Assembly (NCBI RefSeq): GCF_009730915.1 | Contig: NC_052475.1 | Coordinates: 22,068,285-22,132,284, forward strand | Direction: 5' to 3' | DNA from: Dioscorea cayenensis subsp. rotundata | Taxonomy: Eukaryota > Streptophyta > Magnoliopsida > Dioscoreales > Dioscoreaceae | Length of the DNA: 64,000 bases | Shown: piece by piece, positions 24,201-36,200 of the stretch | How the letters are laid out: each line of letters starts with the position of its first letter | How positions within the stretch are numbered: the stretch's first letter is position 1 | Made by a program: the position numbers and the translations under genes | Notes under the pieces: model-generated | Told to the model about the DNA's origin: nothing | The model's input: the letters and a program-made list of their open reading frames with translations, nothing else | Databases searched by the model: none

Positions 24201-27200
24201 AAATGACATAATACTTGTGACCACCTTTGGAAGTAAAAGGCGCAGGACCCCAAACATCAGAATGAACTAAATCAAAAAGACGACTAGACTTAGAGATGCT
24301 TGCAGAATATGGCAGATGTACTTGCTTGCCAAGCTTACAACCCGAACAATGAAAACCAACATCAATAGACACAGGACCCAGGACACCTTGATGAACTAAG
24401 GAGGACAAACGTGAGCCACATAGATGACCTAGGCGATGATGCCACTGTGGAAAGGTAGCAGAAGCAGGAAAAGCAGATCCCTGAACATGGATCGTAGAAG
24501 CAGGATCTGTGGATAGCGTAGGCATGGTAGAAGGAAGAGGAAGAGAAAGACGATCTAGAACGTAGAGTCCGCGAGAACCACTACGGCGATGGCCGAGTAC
24601 TCAATCACGACTTTTGGTCCGACGGTCCCCGCACATAGCAAGAAGAATCATCAAACCCAACAAAACAAAAGTGAAGGTCGGTGAGTCGACCAACGGACAT
24701 AAGATTCATAGACAGTGAGGAACGAGGGACACATCGGGGAGCAAATGATCGAGAAGTAGAAAGAATCCCTTGATGTGAAAGCAGACAAGAAGTTCCATCG
24801 TGGTCCGAATATACGCACTCATCGGGAGCGGGTTTGCGAGGATGAAAAGCCGAGAATCATCGGAGGTCATGTGAAAAAGAAGCCCCCGAGTCTAAAAACC
24901 CAAGAGGAAGTAGTAGTACCTGAGGCTGACATTGAGGCATCGGATCCAGATGTACGGACGGGAGGATCAGAAGAAGCTCCAGGAGCAACTCCGAGACGAG
25001 ATCCAGAGGAGCCTCGATCCGAAACTCGCAAAAGTCGCTCGGGATGCAACTTGAAGCGATCGCGAGCACGACGACTGCTCTTCTTGCAATGGGTGCAGAT
25101 GATAGAGTCAACAGAAGGACCCTTAATCACCGCAGGCCGATGAGAAGCTGCCAAAACGAGTAGTGAGGTCACCGAGTAGTAGCAAAGAGCACGAAGACGT
25201 GTCTCCTCGAAAGAATCAAGGCGGCAAGTGCTTCAAAGAAAGGTCGGAAGAGGATTACGTCCCAAGAAGTCGAACGTCGACGGGCTCAAACTCGGAGCTG
25301 AGGCGCATCACAAACCGAAACACGAGGTTTTGTTGCTCATGTTTTTTTCTTTTTGCAAAAGACAATTCTTGCAACCGTGAGCATCCCTTTGGCACCATAG
25401 CATCCAATTGACCAGGATACACGAGTGAATACCGTGTAGAATTCCTCCACTGATAGATCCTGTTGTTGAAGACTATGTAGGTTTTGTAGTAGGGAGAACC
25501 GGAGTGCCTCACTGGTGTGTAGCTAACGTTGTTGAAGATAGTCCCAAATTTCTTTTGCTGATAAATGATCAATAAAGCTCATCCTGATGGAAACATCAGT
25601 ACTCATGCACAAGATAGCCATGACACGATCATCGCGACCCGCCAAGCCTTGACACCGTACCGCACGATCGTCGCCTCATCGGGAGGATCGCTCGAGTAGA
25701 TGAGAGGCTAGACCAATTGATCGCAAGAGCATGCGTCATCGAAAAATGCCCACTCACGATAATTTTTGACCGTTAAGTCTAATGTCGATGTGAGGAAGAG
25801 CACCACCGCTAATAACCGGGTCGAGGACCGAATCGGGATCGACATTTTTAAACACCGTGCACAATTATGCTTTTATGTTATCGTGCCATGTATCGTATGT
25901 CGGATCGCGTGCACATCATCGCGTCGCTCATCAGCGTGTGTCGATCGCGTGCACATCATCGCGTGCTGCCATCGCGTGTGTCGGTATCGTGCACATCATC
26001 ATGCTTGCCATCTGTATGTCGGTGCTTTGAAGAAGGAGAAGAGGACCGGCGGCAACTTGAGGAAGGAGAAGACCGGCGGCGACTTGAGAAAGAAGGTCGG
26101 CGTCTTGAGGGAGGCCGACAACTTTAGGATGGGAAAATACCGACGACTTGACGGAGGCCGGCGGAGATGACCGGAGAAGATGACGATGATGACCGGTGAG
26201 AAAGAGAAAGGTCGGCGTCTTGAGGGAGGCCAACAAGTTGACGGAGGAGGCCGGAGTTAAAATTTCTAAACCCTCTCTGATACCATGTTAGAATAAGGCT
26301 ATATGGAATATAGAGAGAATGAAGAGAGGAAGAATGAGATGAAGAGTGATGTTCATGTAGTGATGTATACAAGTATATATAGACACAAGAAGTAAAAGGC
26401 TAAAATGGGCTATATAGTAATGGGCTCTTTAACAGTTGTTTTGCCTGGTTGCAAATGTTTTTATCACATCATGGTCCAGGTTTACAATGCTAACTTATCA
26501 GCTGTAATTATTGTGGCTATCTAGATTGGCACAACATGTTCAAATTCTGTATACCTGAAAGTTAATTACCTATTGCAAGTTTTCCTGATAGTTTCAACCA
26601 TTATAGGTTGTACATTTCAGATTCTTTGTTAACTATATCTACACTCACCATATTCTGGCCCTGCTTTGTTTTGGCTTAGAACTGATGCTTCTTGGTAACG
26701 GGTCTGAGTGCCATTGTTTGGCATGTGGTTTAGTGTTACTTTCCTCAAACTCTGTACATTGGAGTTGAAGGCATAACTGCTGTACATAGATAATACCAAC
26801 ACAAACACATTCATATGTATATATATCCAGCTTATGTATTCTTCTCATCTTTATCGGCATTTTTTTTATATGCACTTTTCCTGAAGATACACTGCATAAA
26901 CCTCAAGTCCCACTGCAGTTTTTAACATTTCCTTTTAGATGTTTCCTTTTGAAATTATTGCTGCTACTGCTTTTATGATATTAAACAAGAATTTAACTAA
27001 AAACCAAAATTATGATTTGAAAAGAAAGAATGTTTTGTTTTGGTTTGATTGAAACCAACATTTAAAAGCCTGGTCCCAGTTTCCCAACCAATGTGCTTGG
27101 GAATTGGGACCTTCACATGGACCATTGTCAGTTGGAGTTGAAGTTCCTTGGCCATGATAACCATTTAGACTTCCTTTTTTTATAATTAAAAAAAGATTCT

Positions 27201-30200
27201 TGTTACATTCTTTGTTTCTCTGTTGTAATTTACTGCACCCTTTTTGCTAAACCCAAATTTAAATTCAAATACAATCAGTCTTCCATGAGAGACAAGAAGA
27301 AGAGGGAAATGATCAATTATCTAACATAAGAATTAAAGAACTAGCTGTTGAATGATAATGGTATATTCTACTGATTTTTTTTCTTGAAAAACTTACTAGT
27401 TTATCTTTGATATATTTTAGGATGTTGAGGACATGCTTGTATTCCAGTATCTCATTAGTGTTATTGAAGCTGATTTCTTACCCCGTCAAACTTTATATAA
27501 AGGTAAAACACTTGTTATCTAATGGTTGTCTCTCCCATTCTCCTTGTTAACTTGCACTATGTTCTTTTTAACTGTAATTATGATCCTATTACAGAAACCT
27601 TGGACTGGAACCATCCTAGAGAATCTATTATAAACATACTTCTTGTAAGTTCTTTCTTGCTGTGTATTAAATTTTACTTGATTTAATTATTTCTTGCAAT
27701 AAGATGAACATGTTGTTTGTAAGTAGAAAATATATTTGTGTATTTGACTTTTTTTTCTTCTGAGTTTTATTAGTGGTTATAGTCAGATAAGAGATTAATA
27801 TCTTTCTAACGTGACTTTGCAGACATCTCGGAAGCTAAACTTCAAAAATATAGTAAAAGATTGCATGTTGATTGCAGACAAACTATCTCATCATCAGCAA
27901 AAGCACTGTCCGGATGATATAAAAAATGCTAATAATTTTGCTAAAACTTCATCTGATGGTGATCTTGCTCTAGTGATAGCAGCAGACCAAATTGGGAAAG
28001 GAACATGCTTGTCCATGCAAAAACTTTTGACGCTGGTAAGAAATAGTGGACTACTCTTTGTGGATTATGATAGAGCCCTCCTTATTAGGTTACTTTTATC
28101 CACATCAGATACTGGAACTTGATGTTATGAAAAAAGAGGCAGATCTACAGGGCTGTACTTCTAGAGTTGATGGAAGAAGGTACCGTGCTTTTGTCTTGCT
28201 CAGCTTCTGGGCTTCTAGTTAATTATTTTGAGTCCTAGCTATTACCCATGTTTAAAATAGGACACCACTTTTGGAGATGGTTCTGGACGAACTAACATAC
28301 AATAAAGATCAGATATCCACATTTCTTGAGGTAAATTACAGCTACAGTTTGCATTTTGCATGGTTCTCATTAATGTATTCATATTCAGCCAGGGATTAAG
28401 TTTGTTGAACAAAATTGGAACTAACCTTATCCTTTATTCGAGCTTTTCTTGGTAAACTTAGAAAGTTCTTTTACTTGATTACTAGATTAATTCCACTGAG
28501 TATTTCTCTAATAATGGAAAGTTGAAAAAAGATTACTGATTGTCCTTAGGTCCAATTATGTCATTTACATGAAACTCTAAAATGCCATCATATATAGCCC
28601 CCTGTGCAAAATCTCCCATTTTAAAGGAGTATTTTGTCACATAGCATGGGGTGTGGGTTTTTATACAACATTAATCGAAGAGAATTAAAATATTGATACT
28701 GAAATGTAGTTCACTCTTGGATACAGTATTAGCCATTGGTTGGTGCATGTCCAAGATCCTGAAGGAGTGCCACATGCCCAATTTGATTGATCTTGAAAAG
28801 TGCATACATTTTGCAGAGATGAAGTTTTATGATGTTTCACTCAAAATCAGAAACAGCAACAAAAGCTGAGTAGCATTTGGAAGTCAATAAGGAATGCTTC
28901 CACTTCTTACGTTTATACTGATGGCCTCCTTTGTTTTCAGTCCATCTGTTCTTCTTGGCATGGGATTTACCAGGAAATAACTGCATGGTCTGGTATTCAC
29001 TCACTCCAAACACGCTTGTCCCTGAGATTTGGATAAAACTGAACAGCAAAGGCTTTTTGCGGTGTATCCAAAGCTAGTGGTTAGTTTGCTTGCAACATGA
29101 CTAGCTAAAAATCACTAGCACATATCAAAGGGTTTCTATCAGAGTAATTAGTAGTCCCACAACTGTTAATCTAGTAAATTTTATCTTGGATGTGTAAGTC
29201 TTGGTTTCACATCTTATGAGCTTAAGCTTATGGGCTGAATTGAGCCACAAAATATGTGTTTTCTTTTGTATCTAATAGTGGACAACTTTTTTGAACCACC
29301 ACAAAAGTAAGTAACCATGCAGAAGTCCTTTGTTTCAACTAAGAGCTGGAATCTCTTCAATCTTTTTGCTGCATGCCTCCATTTATTGTAAAAATGCTCA
29401 TTTCTTGTTGCTTCTAGTGTAGCATATACTTAATGAGCAAATAACCCAACATGCTAGCACAAAAATCTGTGTCTAGTATGTGTTTCAAAATCTGACCTTA
29501 AATGAGACAGTATTCCTGAAATGTTAAGGTTCATAAATACCAATTACATCTATTAAGAGTGAAACAAAAAAGGTTCTCAAGGCAAACCTACAATTAGTAT
29601 TCCACACTATCATGTTATGTTCTTGCTGCTCACAGCTGGTCTGGCTTGGTGCCTAATAAAGGAGCTTTAAAGATGTGCTTTACTCTAAAGCTTCAACTTT
29701 TAAAGAAACTTCTAAAGTAGTTGTTTTTGACGAAAGCTGTTTTCTAGTTATTGGGGATATCAAAGCCCTTGTGAACTTTGCTGAGCGACCATTTTACATC
29801 TCAAATGTGCCTGTGGGAATAAAAGTGCTTTTGAAGACCTAAAAAATAAAGCCAAATATACACTTTGTCCCGAGCCATTATGAAGTCTGGTCACGGGGAT
29901 CCTTTTTATTGCTTATTAGAATTTTGGCGAACATACTATGTTTTTAAATTTTATTTTTAGCTTTTACATTATCTTCCATAGTTTATTTGATAAAGTATTC
30001 TGTCAGCAAAATATCCATTTTTTGGTTAAGAATGTTTCCTTTATTTAGTAATCAAAATGCCTCTTTAAGAGGAATAGAGGAGTTATTCCTCAATCTAGGA
30101 GACACAGTCATTAGACTAGATGAATGGTTTTCTTGAAAATTGTTTCTTGTCTTTTGTTCTTGTTGCAATATTTTTAGCGGCAATTTGCTTGCCTTAGCCT

Positions 30201-33200
30201 ATTTTTTCACTGTTAGAAGTCAGTGTCTTACATGATGAAACTAGTTTTAACTGATAGATGAGAAGGCATCATTTGTCATCAGTCTTATTCAACAAGTGTA
30301 TGCTATATGTGGTTAATGTAATGCAGGTGTTCAAGGAACCTAGATGGAAGTTGGAGATAGTATTGCAGTACTTTTCTAAGTATTGCACGAAGGTATGGCA
30401 AGTGGTCTTGCAAGAAGTTATTTCTTAAAAAAACAAATCACTATATATATTTAGTAGGTTCTGAATTACTACACTAGTTCCCTTTGCTTGGCTTTATCTT
30501 TTACGTAAAATCTCTTGCTAAGTCACTTTATTTCACTTTGTCATTTACTTGCAATCTCCTTAGCTGTAGTGCTCATGAGATTGCTTGCACATCCTTTGAA
30601 CGGTTATATTTTTCCAGAAGCTACTCGTACTGTTTAAAATTGCAATTTATCCCTTGCAGAAGCATATCTGCCCCATGGCCGACTAGAGTGATTAGATGAG
30701 AATTGATTGTTTGGCGCAAAGGAGAATTCATCTGGTTGAAATTGTCATTTGTTTGGATTGGTTAGATAGTTTTGAACCTTTTCTTCTTCTGGCCACTCTG
30801 TTAAGGGTTGCACATGTGTTAAGATAACCTGTTCATATACAAGTTTGTTGATGTTGGGGAGTGCTTGGATACATGGTTTCTAAAATTCTGCCACTCATTC
30901 CTGTCAATTAACATTTGCCTTCAGTGTTGTTCTCTGTTTGAAACTTTCCCATGTAATTCTATGACATGGATATAAATTTATTTTAACAGTAATTGTTTAA
31001 ATGTGCTTATGTCATTTATAAGGTATTCATATTTAGATTAAAAATTGAACTTTGGGTCAGTCTGTTTTAATTGGAGGAGCATATATGGAGCTGAAATTTA
31101 GGCGGGCAAGTCACAGGACCATAAGATATGAGACTTTTCATATCCTCTGTCAGTACTCCCATAAATTGGACTAGCTTTGATATTTCCAAATGGTAATTGC
31201 CAAATATATCATGTGAGTTATGAGTAGTTCTCTATCCAGTGAAGTACTAATTTCCATACATTTTTTCTGCTGAAATTTGAAATGAGATCATATGGTGAAG
31301 TGGACTGCTCAAGATTATATTCGTTGCTGTGGCTAATCAATCGCTTTTCTATCACTTTTTATAAATATTAGGACAATCATCTGACACCCTATATATTTAT
31401 TTTAGAGAGCGCCACTGAAGTTAGCTAGTGTTAGAGGATTGACCATATGGCAAATAATGAGCTTAAGGTTCAAGTTTAGGTCCATGTGAGATATTGCTTC
31501 ATCATCCAAGACTGAATTTATCATATCTTTTAGGAATGTGATTACCCTCAGGAGATTTGATTAAGTGTTGAGGCTGCCTTAGCCAGATGGACCCATGTTA
31601 TGTCTCCTGCTTATTGTAAACCATCAGCTCACCTCTCTCCATCTTATCACTTAGTCCAATTTAGTAGACCTACTACATACCTAGTTTAAAATCTTATCAT
31701 TTGACATAATTAATTTTTTATTGTTTGCTCCTAGTCATCTGTTAGAACTCGGAGGTCAAGTGAATCTTCAGATGATACAACATTTGAATATCTATTGAGT
31801 TCCTTCTCAGCTACTTCAAGTGCAAAAGCAATTATAAAAAAGATTACCCTTGAAGTGGCTCGGTTGCTTGTGGCACATGCTTTTCAGGTGATGACCGCTT
31901 TTACCATTTCTCTTCTATTTTGATGTATTGTATTTTGAAGATACTTTTTCTATTTTATCTTCTTCTTTATTTCCATAAGAAGCTCAATTTATTTAGCATT
32001 CTGTCAATTGATTGATTATCTTGTTGACCTATTTAATCAGTTAGAATTCTGAAGCTTCATTAATCTATGATTGTTCCAGTCTAGTTTTTGAAAAAGGAGC
32101 TCATAAGCTTTTTATTAGAAAGACTGAGAAAGGAAATTACAAAGAGAAGGTTAATTGTGAACAAAGAAACAAGATTAAGAAAAGCTAACATCTGACTAAA
32201 GAAAACAAGCAGCAAAACAAGCTAAGAATCTACAAGAAAATTAAAAGGAAGCTCCAATCCTCAAGAAGTTCTTCATGATCCATCGGGGAAGTTCTCTACC
32301 TTGATGGAACAAAGTTAGATCATGCAAACTTCCACCATGAATTGCCAAGCCGATTGCAGCCTCTGCCCAGCTTCTTGGGATAGTATGAAGATTAACATCA
32401 CCCAGAATCCTCATGAGATTATCAATATTTGTAATCAAAGAGTTAGCTCTCCAAATCTGTTGATGGAATCCATGCTTTATAGCCACAACAAGCTCATCAT
32501 TGGTAGTAAACACATGCCGGACTGTCAAATTGATTTGATGTAGATATTGAAGTGCTATCCTCATAGCCTCTGCCTCAGCTTCAAATGCAGAATTAGCTTT
32601 AAATCTATAACAGCCTGCAAGTAAAATTTTGGTATTAGAATAAAAAATATAGAAACCAGCCCCAGATTTAGCAAGCTCTCTATTCCATATGGCAGCAATG
32701 ATAAGAAAAGGGCTATCATGGGCAGTGAAATTATTCAGGATCAGGTTCCTCCCTGGCTAAGAAACATGAGAGTAAAAATACTCCCTGGCATAAGCAACGG
32801 ACTTGGATGCCAACAACCAACAATCCAGATTACCATTTCTAAAAATCTTATTACATCTCGCCTACCAAATATGCCAAGCAGTAGCAGCAATAACAGATTG
32901 GGTAAAGAGATCCTTACCAGCTATAGACGGACTAAGCCAATTCCCAAAAATGAAACCATCCACAAAATTAAAAGATTTACCAATGATATTCTTGACTAAA
33001 GCCCAAGTGATTTGAGTCTTAGGACACAAATGCAAAAGATGCTCAACATTTTCATATTCCAAACTGCAAAAAACACAGTTACTCTGAGGACCCAAATTAA
33101 TTCTATAAAGGTAATCATAAGTTTTAGCACCATTATGAAAAAGTAACCAGATAAAATGCTTTGCTCCAGGAGCAATACAAAGCCTCCAGATGTTACCCCA

Positions 33201-36200
33201 ACCATCCCAAGAATCTTGCTGAACTGCTAATTTAGAAATGTGAGAATAAATTATAGAAGATAGTTTATATTTCTTAGTCTTAGGATACCAGACCCAACAG
33301 TTATTAGAATCATAAATAATCTTCCCATGACTTAGAGATTTAGAGTATAAGCAACAACCAAACAATTTATCAAGAGCATGAGTATCCAAAATAAGATCAG
33401 AAATTTGTAAACCTTCAATATACTCTTCCATGTTAAGATAAGTAGGCTTATAGGCAAGAAGAATCTCAAAATACCAAGGATCTAAATCTGGTAGGAAAGA
33501 AAATTTCAGACTTGGCCTTATTGTCCTGTTGACCAATTAACCGCTGATAAATAGAAAGACAGGTTGATATTATGAGCAGTTTTCCAAGAAGCCTGAGTGA
33601 TAAATTAGATCATCTGCGTACATGAGGTGGTTGAAATTATTAGGAAGAGTAGGACTAAAACCCGGGATCATATGATTACTCATAGCAAAATTAAGCATAA
33701 CAGTCAGATTTTAAGCAGTCAGGATAAAAAGATACGGGGAAATTGGATCACCCTGTCTAAGACCTCTAGATGCAGAAATCCAATCAGTGGGTTGTTTATT
33801 GATCAAGAAAGAGAAGGAAGCTGATCTAATACAAGCATTAACCCAAGAAATCCAAACACTAGGAGAGTTCATTCAGGTGAAGAGTGACAAGAATTGCATT
33901 CCAACTCAAAGTGTCATAGGCTTTTTTTATATCCAATTTAATTAACATCCTAGGGGGAGTTGAGATCATTATCCATCGAATGCACCACTTCTTGAAGAGC
34001 TGTAATATTATCAAAAGGATTGCGACCAGAAACAAAACCACATTGCTCTTTACCAATTAACCGAGGCAAAATATTTTTCAGGTGATTGGCTAATATTATG
34101 GAAATAATTTTATAGCAGACATTATAGAGAGATATAGGATGGAAATCAGAAACATAAATAGGATTTTCTTTCTTAGGAATTAAAGAAATATAAGTTTGAC
34201 CCCAAGACTTAGGTAAAATAAAGTTCTTAAAGAAATAACGAACTGCCATAAATAAAGGATCACCTACCTCCTCCCTAAAGAATCGATAGAATTTAGCATT
34301 CATACCATCGGGGCCAGGACTTTTACTTGAGGGAAGAGATTGAAGAGCTTGGTAAACTTCAATTTTAGTTACCTCTTTGATTAACATTTCACTGTCGCTA
34401 GGAACCATTGTAGGTAAATCATCTTGGAGAGCTTGAAAGACATCATTAAAGGAAGTATCAAAGGAGTCAGTCCACAGATTAAAGAAAAAAAATTAATAAA
34501 TATGCTTTTAATTCCATTCCGATCTGTAAAACAATTCCCATTAGTCTGTAATATTCATGATGGAATTAGCATGATTATGAATACGAATAGCATTATGAAA
34601 GAAGGAGGTATTGTAATCATTACATTAAATCCACATAGTCTAGCTCTCTGAGCCCATGTAATAGAATTCTGCCTCTGGAGAGCTGAAAGTTTATTATAGA
34701 GAGCAGTTAAACCAGTATAAGTAATTGTACCTGTGTTGTTAAGATCCTTTGTGATCTCAGCCTCTAAGATCTCATGCTCAATCTTTTTAATCTCAGTGTC
34801 AATCGAGTCGAGACCTGTCTTTTTCCAACTAATCAAATCAGCACGGGTACAGACTACAAGATGAGAAAAAGCATGAAAGGGTTAGAATGAGGCTTAAAAG
34901 ACCAGGGCTCTCTTACCGCAGAGTGACAACCTAAATAATTTAACCAGTAATTCTCAAAACGAAAGATTTTTTATTATTAAAAGAAGTGCAAGGATGAACT
35001 GTGAGGAGAAGGGGGGAGTGATCAGAGAAAACTCTTAGAAGATTGACGAAATAAGTATTAAACTGGGCAGACCAGCTAGCATTAACCAGACAATGATCCA
35101 GACGTGCCCAGCGCCTGGCTAAGCCCAACTGATTATTACACCAAGTAAAATTAGAGCCAATAGATCTAACATCCAACAAATTATTAATAGTAATGAAATT
35201 AGAAAACTCACGAGCTTTAAGGTGATAGTAGGAGAAAGAACCTCCTCTAATCTCTTCTTCCGAACAAACAACATTAAAGTCTCCTATAGCAATCCAAGGT
35301 AAGTTTGCAGAAGCCATACCTGTAAGTTCATTCCACAATAAACGTTGGCCTTGGATTCTGTTGGAGTTGTAAATTATTGAGAGGACCCAGGATTCATGAT
35401 TAACATGTGTGATAACCAAATGAAGCGCAAACCAAGATTTAGCCATAGGAGTCACTCTCCCAATATTGTTTTTCCAGAATGTAATGATACCACCTGAATA
35501 ACCTTCTAATAGTAAAGCTGCCCAATTCCAAGCACTACCAAGCTTATTGCAAAATTTCTCAAGCCTGACAGAGTCCAACCCTGGTTTCTACCAAACAAAA
35601 AATAAGAGGGTTATGCATCCTTATCATGTGCAAAATACGTGAGGTAGTATCCCTGCTCGATACCCCTATGCAATTCCAACAAATAATTTTGGTTAGTTCG
35701 ATAAACATAAATAACATCATGAATAATTTAAAAAACAAGATGCTGAAGAAAGGAAACTAAAGAAAGGAAACTGAAGACAAGAGCTAAAGATCCTCAAGAA
35801 ATAAGAAGCTGCTTAAGTAGCATCATTCCTCTTGTTAAGCCTCCCTTTCTTTTGAGGGGCAGTTATGTCTTGAGGGATTCGGCGAACTAAGTTTTCTTTT
35901 TGGATTCTTGTGTGATATTGATCAAGGGTCATCAGATCATCTGGTTCATCTGAGCCCTCATAGTCCGACATCTCATTGTCCTCATCGTCAGACCCAGACT
36001 CATCTTCAGATTCACTCATCTCTCGATCAAGATCTTTGTGGGAAGATGCAGATGGTTGTAGAATGGCAGCAATACGATCAACAACCATAAGATTTGAGAT
36101 AGAGGACTCTCCATTATCCAACCCCATACCCTGATCATCAGAAGATCTAAGCATTGGAGACGGAGAACCATTATGGTTAGAGACTTTTTCTTTTCTTTTG

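Larger units (their letters stand above)
21476..26439 (-). mobile_element. Ty1/Copia retrotransposon in SNI1 intron 6
   Basis: A structurally complete LTR element lying antisense to SNI1. The element proper is 21481-26434, with short LTRs at both ends and a perfect 5-bp target duplication GTTGT at 21476-21480 and 26435-26439. Next to the right (5') LTR, the minus strand reads TGGTATCAGAG, the usual primer-binding site for initiator methionine tRNA. Next to the left LTR is the purine tract GAAGGGGGG. Gag, protease, integrase, RT and RNase H follow in Copia order from right to left. The two LTRs differ only by a 20-bp duplication and one A, so insertion is recent, yet the ORFs are broken by frameshifts outside the integrase. 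Confidence 0.93.

Noticed and set aside
25766..26236. Arg/Cys/His-rich frames on both strands at the right end of the first Copia
   Set aside because: They lie over the gag region in wrong frames and contain short GTGCACATCATCG-type repeats; not separate genes.
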